Positions 1-5,143 of a stretch of 5,143 nt of DNA are shown piece by piece (position 1 is the stretch's first letter; every line of letters begins with the position of its first letter). This DNA is from Epsilonproteobacteria bacterium 4484_65 (GTDB taxonomy: Bacteria > Campylobacterota > Campylobacteria > Campylobacterales > Sulfurovaceae). The translations under genes were made by a program, and so were the position numbers. The stretch covers positions 1 to 5,143 of the forward strand of contig NATJ01000096.1 of the NCBI GenBank assembly GCA_002085305.1, given 5' to 3'. The notes under the pieces were generated by a model, which saw only the letters and a list, made by a program, of their open reading frames with translations, was not told the origin of the DNA and did no database searches.

Positions 1-536
1 ATGCAAAAGTGAGACGTTATGTGGAAGAGCTTGGTATTAAATCAAATGATGCACATGTGATCACTTCAGATAAAGAGATAGCATATTACTTTGAAGAGAT
101 GCTTGAAAATGGAGCTGTGGCTAAAACTGCCGTTACATGGTTAACTTCTGAACTTCTTGGTCGCCTGAACAAAGCAGGGCTTTCTATGGAAACCTCTCCT
201 GTTGATGCAAAAGCATTGGGAACACTTGTCTCTAAGATCGCTGACAGTACTCTCTCCGGAAAAGGTGGAAAAGAGTTACTTGACCATATGATGGAAAATG
301 AGAGTCGTGATATTGATGCGCTTATCGATGAACTTGGACTTGTACAAGTGAGTGATGATGGTGCTATTTTAGCCATTATCGATGAGATCTTGGCTGTGAA
401 TCAGGATAAAGTAGAGCAGTATAAGTCTGGTAAAGACAAACTCTTTGGTTTCTTTGTAGGGCAAACGATGAAAGCAAGTAAAGGGTCTGCAAACCCTGGT
501 AAGGTGAATGAGTTATTGAAGCAGAGATTGAACTAG
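1..536 (+). CDS. gatB: Asp-tRNA(Asn)/Glu-tRNA(Gln) amidotransferase subunit B, C-terminal part (5' end outside window)
   Basis: GatB is the tRNA-binding and kinase/transamidation subunit of GatCAB, which converts Glu-tRNA(Gln) and Asp-tRNA(Asn) to the amidated forms in the cytoplasm of bacteria lacking GlnRS and/or AsnRS. The window holds 177 codons, in frame from base 3 to the TAG at 534-536, which would be over a third of a typical GatB of about 475 residues. The start is missing: the GTG at 9-11 is an internal valine, because the frame is open upstream (A-K-V-R-R-Y). The visible part is the helical domain followed by the YqeY-like tail. Near the end it carries the family signature [12 protein letters not shown] followed by [10 protein letters not shown], close to the usual FLVGQVMKATKGKANP pattern. 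The catalytic N-terminal cradle is outside the window, so active-site residues cannot be checked. The gene ends normally 33 bases before the channel gene. Confidence 0.95.
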   Translation, partial: AKVRRYVEELGIKSNDAHVITSDKEIAYYFEEMLENGAVAKTAVTWLTSELLGRLNKAGLSMETSPVDAKALGTLVSKIADSTLSGKGGKELLDHMMENESRDIDALIDELGLVQVSDDGAILAIIDEILAVNQDKVEQYKSGKDKLFGFFVGQTMKASKGSANPGKVNELLKQRLN

Positions 537-559
537 TTAAAAATATAGAAAAGAAAACA

Positions 560-567
560 GGGAGGGG
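560..567 (+). promoter_or_regulatory. Strong ribosome binding site of the K+ channel gene
   Basis: The purine run GGGAGGGG lies just before the ATG at 570; its GGAGG core at 561-565 leaves four bases to the start, which is short but usable. It supports 570 as the start. The next in-frame methionine is at residue 128, inside the voltage-sensor domain, and the early TTG at residue 5 would be too far from this site. Confidence 0.75.
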
Positions 568-569
568 AA

Positions 570-2105
570 ATGAATCAGTTATTGTTATCTCTTGCCCTCT
601 ACCTTCGTACTTCAAAGCGCTATAAAAAAAGTAAAAATTTTGTAAGTGACTTACTGAATAATTCAAGTAATCCTTATAAAAAATATGTAGACATTACTAT
701 TATCTTTCTTATTGTCACTTCGGTTTTTATTCTTATTTATGAAGTGAAACACCCTGTGCCTGAATGGGTGGACAATTATGATATTTATTTTGTATCTTTT
801 GTTTTTAGTATAGAGTATATTCTTCGTCTTTGGGTCTATAATGATCTGAGTGAATTTGTAACAGAAGAGTATCATGAGTCTCAATTCCTTCAAAGAAAGT
901 TCGAACCTTGGAGTGTATTGAAAATTGGCTTGGTAGAGAAATTAAAGTATATGGTAACACCGGCAGCCATCATAGATCTTTTAGCTATTTTCCCAGCCTA
1001 CAGACCTCTTCGTGTTTTACGTATTTTTGTACTGTTCAGGGTGTTGAAACTACTGCGTTATACCAAGAGTATCAATCAGTTTGTGGAAGTGATCTCAAAT
1101 AAAAGATTTGAGCTGTTGACATTGCTCTTTTTACTTTTCTTTATTGTTATGACGGCAGGAATTGCGATCTATGTACTTGAAGAGAGATTAAATCCAAATA
1201 TTGAAGATCTGTTTGATGCTGTATATTGGGCTTTGATAACCATCTCTACAGTTGGATATGGTGATATCTCACCAGTGACACCTGAAGGTAGAACGATATC
1301 GATGCTTATCATCGTCTCTGGTATTGCAATGATCTCTTTTTCCACATCGGTCATTGTCTCTGCTTTTTCTGAAAGATTGATCGAACTTAAAGAAAATCGT
1401 ATAGTCGAACAGGTAAATAAAAGCAGATCTTTTCTTATCGTCTGCGGATATGGACAGATGACTAAAATGTTTTTTAGACAAAAGAAGGATGCGTTACATA
1501 ATTATATTATTTTAGATAAGAGTTTAGAGAGGGTAGAAACAGCACGTAAAGACGGATATGATGCTATTCATGAAGATGCAAGTCGTTTTGAAACATTGAA
1601 TAAATTTAATGTGGAGCATGCAAAAATTACTATTTTATGTCTTACAGCTTCTGATGTGGAAAATATATACATTACACTGAACGCAAAAAGTATATCCCGA
1701 AAAATAAAAGTCATAGCAAGGGTTAATGATATTAGTATTATAAGTAAGTTTGAATATGCTGGTGCGGACCATCTTCTTATGCCAAATAGGGTTGTCAATA
1801 CCATGGTACATACAGCTATTACACAACCGACCATGTATAAAGCTGTTCATGCTATTTTAACGGGGAAAAGCCTTGCACATATTGATGAGGTCCATATACA
1901 TGAATTTCATTCTCTTGTAGGAAAGTCTATTAAGGAGATTGACTTCAAAGGTAGTAAATTACTTTTTATCGGAATACAGAGAGAGGGTAAATTTATGTTC
2001 AATCCCAGCACTTCAGAGCACATTAAAAGTTACGATATACTACTTGTTATGGGACGTCATATCTCTGTAAATTATTTTAATACACTGTATGCAGGAGATA
2101 TATAA
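570..2105 (+). CDS. Six-transmembrane voltage-sensor-type potassium channel with C-terminal RCK domain
   Basis: This is an inner-membrane K+ channel of the Kch/Kv-like class, 511 residues. Approximate layout: cytoplasmic N-terminus 1-38; S1 40-58; S2 70-91 with E82 and R86; S3 130-144 with D136; S4 about 145-165 with positive charges at R145, R148, R151, R157, K160 and R163, mostly every third residue; S5 178-203; pore helix 214-226; selectivity filter TVGYGD at 227-232; S6 243-268. A soluble RCK (TrkA-N plus TrkA-C) follows. Its Rossmann start GYGQMT (293-298) lacks the third glycine of GxGxxG, D316 ends the second strand, and an AGAD motif is at 397-400. The C-lobe begins near 441 and ends with YDILLVMG. 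The S2-S3 linker (about 92-129) is longer than in typical bacterial Kv-like channels. From memory of MthK, the Ca2+ ligands E210/E212 align with R384/N386 here, so that Ca2+ site seems absent. It is translationally coupled to the next gene. Gating mode and ligand are not known from sequence. Confidence 0.93.
   Translation: MNQLLLSLALYLRTSKRYKKSKNFVSDLLNNSSNPYKKYVDITIIFLIVTSVFILIYEVKHPVPEWVDNYDIYFVSFVFSIEYILRLWVYNDLSEFVTEEYHESQFLQRKFEPWSVLKIGLVEKLKYMVTPAAIIDLLAIFPAYRPLRVLRIFVLFRVLKLLRYTKSINQFVEVISNKRFELLTLLFLLFFIVMTAGIAIYVLEERLNPNIEDLFDAVYWALITISTVGYGDISPVTPEGRTISMLIIVSGIAMISFSTSVIVSAFSERLIELKENRIVEQVNKSRSFLIVCGYGQMTKMFFRQKKDALHNYIILDKSLERVETARKDGYDAIHEDASRFETLNKFNVEHAKITILCLTASDVENIYITLNAKSISRKIKVIARVNDISIISKFEYAGADHLLMPNRVVNTMVHTAITQPTMYKAVHAILTGKSLAHIDEVHIHEFHSLVGKSIKEIDFKGSKLLFIGIQREGKFMFNPSTSEHIKSYDILLVMGRHISVNYFNTLYAGDI
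1248..1265 (+). other. K+ selectivity filter codons (TVGYGD)
   Basis: These six codons encode the canonical potassium-channel filter, preceded by a pore helix with the pattern FDAVYWALITIS. An intact TVGYGD argues for K+ selectivity and against an NaK- or CNG-type non-selective pore. The reading frame is clean on both sides. Confidence 0.95.
2093..2097 (+). promoter_or_regulatory. Ribosome binding site of the stand-alone RCK gene, inside the channel's last codons
   Basis: AGGAG lies seven bases before the ATG at 2105 and is embedded in the last codons of the channel gene. Ribosomes finishing the channel would therefore be placed to reinitiate directly on the RCK gene at the overlapping TAATG. 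Confidence 0.75.
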
Positions 2106-2812
2106 TGTTTGCCAAAAATATACTTTTGTTTGGGTACGGAAACCATGGAAAATTTATTGCACAGGGGCTTGCAAAAGATGGTTTTTCCGTCAAGGTAGTA
2201 GAATCAAATCAAGAATATTATAGGCAGGCACAAGAAGATGGTTTTCAGGATGCTGTGCATATGGATGTGACTAAAGATGATGCACTAAAGGCATTAAATC
2301 CTCAGGATTATGTAAAACTTGTATGTGTCATGGATGATGAACATTTAAATGTATTTCTTACTCTCTCGTTGCATTCTTTATTTAATGAGAGTTATATACT
2401 TTCTATTTCGGATTCTATGCATACTACCAAAAAACTTAAAATGGCAGGTGCCACAAAAGTGATAGACCTTTATGAGGTCAGTGCCAACAGGATCCATAAT
2501 ATCCTTAAAAGGCCGGTTGCAACAAAACTGCTTGAAGGATTTGTATTGGAGAGAGATGGTATAGGTTTTAAAGAGATGATCATTACAGAAGATTCTTTTT
2601 TAGTAGGAATGACGACAGATGAGATCGATTTTTCACCTTATGGCGTATTGCTGGTCGGTATGATAGATGAAGAGTTGGGACATGCATTTGTTTTCATTAC
2701 AGCGGGGATAAATCATAATCTTGACTGTGATGATACGATCGTTTGTATAGGACCTAGAGATAAACTTGAAGCCTTTAGTGAAGAGATCAAAAAGAGGGAG
2801 AGAAGTATATGA
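2105..2812 (+). CDS. Stand-alone RCK (TrkA-N/TrkA-C) regulatory protein, probable partner of the upstream K+ channel
   Basis: This is a soluble 235-residue protein with no membrane segment or signal peptide. Residues 4-130 form a Rossmann RCK N-lobe: GYGNHG (10-15) is a complete GxGxxG; E33 sits at the end of the second strand, as in NAD(H)-type folds; MDVT (53-56) occupies the usual GDAT position; and MAGATKVI (113-120) matches the AGADxVI signature. Residues about 150-225 form a TrkA-C lobe ending in DDTIVCIGP. RCK proteins assemble into rings that bind nucleotides or ions and open or close K+ channels or transporters. Here the start codon overlaps the channel stop by one base with its own AGGAG site, so the two are made together. 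I infer that it joins, or alternates with, the channel's own RCK in a gating ring. The alternative is service to a distant Trk/Ktr system. It resembles the RCK half of the channel, notably LVG followed by EIDF at identical spacing in both. Confidence 0.88.
   Translation: MFAKNILLFGYGNHGKFIAQGLAKDGFSVKVVESNQEYYRQAQEDGFQDAVHMDVTKDDALKALNPQDYVKLVCVMDDEHLNVFLTLSLHSLFNESYILSISDSMHTTKKLKMAGATKVIDLYEVSANRIHNILKRPVATKLLEGFVLERDGIGFKEMIITEDSFLVGMTTDEIDFSPYGVLLVGMIDEELGHAFVFITAGINHNLDCDDTIVCIGPRDKLEAFSEEIKKRERSI
2795..2800 (+). promoter_or_regulatory. Ribosome binding site of gpsA
   Basis: AGGGAG lies eight bases before the gpsA ATG at 2809, inside the lysine/arginine-rich end of the RCK gene. With the ATGA overlap, it marks gpsA as the next translationally coupled member of the same transcript and fixes the start at residue MKIAIIGAGKWG. 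Confidence 0.65.
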
Positions 2813-3699
2813 AAATAGCCATCATAGGAGCAGGTAAATGGGGACAAGCACTGTACCATGCGTTTAGTCAAAATAATGATGTAGTGATCCATTCCCGTAC
2901 AGCAAGAGAGATAGAAAATTTTGTTTCCCTGGAGGAAGCACTGAGTAGAGAGTATTTGGTGATGGCAATTCCTGCGCAATTTGCACGTGAGTGGATGGAA
3001 AAGAATTTTGAAGACAGAGGACAGAAGATCCTGGTAGCTGCCAAAGGTATTGAGACTTCAACTGGAGCTTTTCTTAATGATATTTATGGTGAGTTCGTAC
3101 CCAACGAAAGATTGGCATTTATCTCAGGTCCCTCTTTTGCTGCAGAAGTACAAAAATCTCTTCCAACAGCACTCATGATAAGTTCTACAAATGCCCAATT
3201 GGCGCAAACCTATGCAGATCATCTTCCTGATTTTATCAAAGGTTACATAAGTGATGATGTGGTTGGTGCAGAAGTCTCAGGTGCCTATAAAAATGTTATT
3301 GCCATAGCTGGTGGTGTCTGTGATGGACTAGGATTGGGGAACAATGCCAGAGCAGCATTGATCTCAAGAGGGTTGGTAGAAATGACACGTTTTGGAGAAG
3401 CATTTGGTGCAAAAACAGAAACCTTTCTCTCTTTAGGTGGAGCAGGTGACCTTTTTCTTACTGCAAGCTCTACACTTTCACGAAATTATCGAGTAGGTCT
3501 AGGGTTAGCAAAAGGAAAAAATATGGATGAAATACTTCAAGAGCTAGGTGAAGTAGCCGAAGGTGTCCCTACTGCCAAAGCGTTATATAAGATAGCCCAA
3601 GCAAAAGAGATATATTTACCCATTGCACAAGAAGTGTATTCGATGATAGAAGAGGGAAAAGATCCGCTTCAGAGTGTAGAAGATCTGTTATTGCATTAA
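2809..3699 (+). CDS. gpsA: NAD(P)H-dependent glycerol-3-phosphate dehydrogenase
   Basis: GpsA reduces dihydroxyacetone phosphate to sn-glycerol-3-phosphate, the backbone for membrane phospholipids; it is cytoplasmic. At 296 residues it is about 40 shorter than E. coli GpsA (339). The Rossmann motif GAGKWG is at 7-12. AAKG (77-80, K79) and SGPSFAAE (106-113) are the NAD/substrate-site signatures. K161 in GAYKNVIAIAGG is the expected catalytic lysine. GNNARAALISRG (177-188), GAGDLFLT (211-218, D214), RN at 225-226 and EGVPT (251-255) complete the substrate-binding domain. Part of the size difference is in the N-terminal domain: between SRT (29-31) and the VMAIPA strand (51-56) there is no N-x-(K/R)-YLPG loop, which most GpsA proteins have. 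I recall similar short forms in Campylobacterota, so this is probably a lineage trait and not a defect. It overlaps the RCK gene by four bases (ATGA). Confidence 0.96.
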   Translation: MKIAIIGAGKWGQALYHAFSQNNDVVIHSRTAREIENFVSLEEALSREYLVMAIPAQFAREWMEKNFEDRGQKILVAAKGIETSTGAFLNDIYGEFVPNERLAFISGPSFAAEVQKSLPTALMISSTNAQLAQTYADHLPDFIKGYISDDVVGAEVSGAYKNVIAIAGGVCDGLGLGNNARAALISRGLVEMTRFGEAFGAKTETFLSLGGAGDLFLTASSTLSRNYRVGLGLAKGKNMDEILQELGEVAEGVPTAKALYKIAQAKEIYLPIAQEVYSMIEEGKDPLQSVEDLLLH

Positions 3700-3726
3700 A
3701 TTAATTAAATTAAAATTATAAGAATA

Positions 3727-3749
3727 TTTTAGTCTTGTTTAGATAAAAT
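3727..3749 (+). promoter_or_regulatory. Possible sigma-70-type promoter for tamA
   Basis: TAAAAT at 3744-3749 is one mismatch from a TATAAT -10 box, preceded by a T-rich stretch (TTTTAGTCTTG at 3727-3737). There is no good -35 box; weak -35 boxes with T-rich upstream DNA are usual for Campylobacter-type vegetative promoters. The transcript would start near 3756, giving a leader of roughly 20 bases. In such AT-rich DNA a match of this kind can be chance, so readthrough from gpsA remains possible. Confidence 0.4.
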
Positions 3750-3760
3750 AGAACTTTTCG

Positions 3761-3767
3761 GGGGAAG
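3761..3767 (+). promoter_or_regulatory. Ribosome binding site of tamA
   Basis: GGGGAAG is followed by eight bases and then the ATG at 3776. It stands out as the only G-rich stretch in the AT-rich gap and supports the chosen start, which is followed directly by a normal signal peptide. Confidence 0.7.
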
Positions 3768-3775
3768 TTTAAATA

Positions 3776-5143
3776 ATGTATAAAAAAATACTATTTGTTT
3801 TATTATTGCTATGGTCTACATCTCTTTATGCATCACTCTTTGGAGATGATGAAAAAAAGATAGTCTTGCCTACACACATCATTCAAATCAATGGCGAAGA
3901 ATACTTTGATGAGTCTGAAATGTATGATGCTTTAGGTATTGACCATAAGAGTATGTTTCAGTTTTGGAAAGATGATGTTTCCCGTATTAAAGATAAATTA
4001 CTACCTACGTTAGATGCTTCATTAAGAGCTTTTTATGATTCTGAAGGTTTTTATGATGCCAATTTTACTATTAAAGAGACGAATACAACCGTTACCGTTG
4101 ATATTACAGAGAACGAACCTGTAAAAGTCAGGGATATAAATATCTCCAGTGATTATAATATTTCATCATTGATCTCTTTTGAAAAGGATGAAGTTTTTCA
4201 AGCTAAGAAATTCATATCTGTAAAAAGCAAAATTGCTGCTCAGTTGCTCAAAGATGGCTATTGCTCTTATGAACTTGACACTAAGGCATATGTTGATCTG
4301 GATAAACATAGTGTTGATCTTCACTATACGCTAAAAAAAGGTGGTGTATGTACCTTTGGAAAAGTGACAGTCACCGGAACAGAAACAATTGATGATGATG
4401 TTATAAAATCACGTGTAAGAGCAAAAGAGGGGGAAAGATTTAGTACCCAATTGGTAAAAGATACCTCTGATGCTCTTTACGGACTTAAATCTTTTGATTC
4501 TGTGCTTATTGGAGTAGATAGAAAATTTTATAATGTTGTACCTGTTGATATAACAGTCAAAGAGATGGAGAAACCATACCATTTTGAAGCAGGTGCCGGA
4601 TATGATACGTATGTCGGCCCACGAGTACATTCTTCAATAACCAAACATAATTTTCTTGGTGATGCCCAGCAGTTAAATCTTCAATTGGCTTGGTCAAAGT
4701 TGGAACAGTTAGCTATTTTAAGTTTTTATAGACCAGTCCTTTTTAGTATTTCTGATTATTATGTAGGCATAGGGGCAAAATTAGGATATTCAAATTTGGA
4801 ATATGATGGATTCCAGGAAGAAAAAGCATTTTTTAGAACATATTTGGAACATGAAAGTGAAAGAACTAAATTAAGGGTAGGTATTGCATTTGAAAATATC
4901 ATTATTACTGCTTTAGATAATCTTGATCCAGGAGAAGCACTGGGACAAGCTGTCAATGAAGGAACATTTATCCTTACTTATCCGTATATAGATTTTACTT
5001 ATGATGCCAGAGATTCTAAATTAAATCCTAAATATGGGTATTATTTATCTGCATATGTTGAAACTGGACTTTCCGATGATGAAGAATCCAGTGTATATTA
5101 CAAAGCATTACTGGAAGGCAGATTTATTCATACCTTTGGAGAT
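3776..5143 (+). CDS. tamA: TamA-like Omp85 outer-membrane assembly protein (3' end outside window)
   Basis: The gene is open to the window edge: 456 codons without a stop. Residues 1-19 are a signal peptide (MYKK, then a leucine-rich core, then LYA), with likely cleavage after A19. The periplasmic part fits three POTRA domains at about 34-115, 116-190 and 192-267. The third has the pattern FGKVTVTGTETI and later LYGLKSFDSV, as in TamA and BamA. The beta barrel starts near Y268 with EAGAGYDTYVGPR (271-283), very close to E. coli TamA VGYSTDVGPR; this and the three POTRAs favour TamA over BamA, which has five. Eight or more barrel strands, the lid loop and the RGY motif lie beyond the window. 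TamA works in the outer membrane with TamB in protein insertion and lipid homeostasis. Only two cysteines are present, C163 and C192, flanking the last hairpin of POTRA2. A tamB partner might follow downstream, but this cannot be seen. Confidence 0.85.
   Translation, partial: MYKKILFVLLLLWSTSLYASLFGDDEKKIVLPTHIIQINGEEYFDESEMYDALGIDHKSMFQFWKDDVSRIKDKLLPTLDASLRAFYDSEGFYDANFTIKETNTTVTVDITENEPVKVRDINISSDYNISSLISFEKDEVFQAKKFISVKSKIAAQLLKDGYCSYELDTKAYVDLDKHSVDLHYTLKKGGVCTFGKVTVTGTETIDDDVIKSRVRAKEGERFSTQLVKDTSDALYGLKSFDSVLIGVDRKFYNVVPVDITVKEMEKPYHFEAGAGYDTYVGPRVHSSITKHNFLGDAQQLNLQLAWSKLEQLAILSFYRPVLFSISDYYVGIGAKLGYSNLEYDGFQEEKAFFRTYLEHESERTKLRVGIAFENIIITALDNLDPGEALGQAVNEGTFILTYPYIDFTYDARDSKLNPKYGYYLSAYVETGLSDDEESSVYYKALLEGRFIHTFGD

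Noticed and set aside
9..11. GTG as a start codon for a separate 175-residue protein
   Set aside because: The frame is open upstream to the window edge and the residues before it (A-K) continue the GatB sequence; no ribosome binding site precedes it.
376..666. 96-residue minus-strand ORF across the gatB/channel junction, with other short minus-strand ORFs at 86-376, 663-893, 1269-1481, 1568-1834, 1635-1850, 2713-2979, 2864-3061, 4409-4630 and 4759-4956
   Set aside because: All lie opposite clear conserved genes, have no recognisable domain and lack convincing ribosome binding sites; they look like chance shadows.
1317..1380. Internal start in the channel gene giving a free RCK domain, as in MthK or Kch
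   Set aside because: The ATG at residue 254 and the TTG at residue 270 lack a good Shine-Dalgarno sequence at proper spacing. A separate RCK gene follows, so an internal start is not needed.
2105..2812. Assignment of the stand-alone RCK gene as trkA or ktrA
   Set aside because: TrkA has two RCK units and about 450 residues; KtrA is of similar size, but its usual partner KtrB is not here and the coupled neighbour is a tetrameric channel, so no symbol is given.
3754..3767. Hairpin hiding the tamA ribosome binding site (CTTTTC against GGGAAG)
   Set aside because: It needs two G-U pairs and leaves a loop of only two to four bases, so it would be very weak.
3700..3775. Rho-independent terminator after gpsA
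   Set aside because: The gap is nearly all A/T with the short palindrome TTAATTAA but no GC stem followed by a T run.
3776..5143. Assignment as BamA
   Set aside because: Only about 250 residues lie between the signal peptide and the barrel, room for three POTRA domains and not five, and the first barrel strand matches TamA GYxTxVGPR closely.

Overview
The window reads as chromosomal DNA from an AT-rich Gram-negative bacterium, most likely a Campylobacterota (Epsilonproteobacteria) member of the Sulfurovum/Sulfurimonas type. This is an inference. It rests on the gatB-to-gpsA neighbourhood, which I recall from Campylobacter, on an unusually compact GpsA, on the AT-rich codon use, and on a TamA-type outer-membrane assembly gene. 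All five genes lie on the + strand. I see no mobile element, CRISPR array, tRNA or rRNA.

Layout. Positions 1-536 hold the 3' end of gatB (amidotransferase subunit for Gln-tRNA/Asn-tRNA formation). After a 33-base gap comes a six-transmembrane potassium channel with a C-terminal RCK domain (570-2105). Its stop codon overlaps by one base the start of a soluble, stand-alone RCK protein (2105-2812). That gene overlaps gpsA (glycerol-3-phosphate dehydrogenase, 2809-3699) by four bases. No terminator-like hairpin separates these genes, so gatB, channel, RCK and gpsA probably form one transcript. A 76-base AT-rich gap with a possible promoter and a strong ribosome binding site then leads into a TamA-like Omp85 protein (3776 to the window end). 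It has a signal peptide, three POTRA domains and the first part of a beta barrel. It is open at the right edge.

How they fit together. GatB and GpsA are housekeeping enzymes for translation and phospholipid backbone synthesis. TamA acts in outer-membrane protein insertion and envelope lipid homeostasis. The two middle genes look like a single functional unit: a voltage-sensor-type K+ channel carrying one RCK, plus a second RCK supplied as a separate, translationally coupled polypeptide. The two RCKs differ: the stand-alone one keeps a full Rossmann GxGxxG motif, while the channel-borne one has lost the third glycine. This suggests a mixed gating ring and is the most interesting content of the window.
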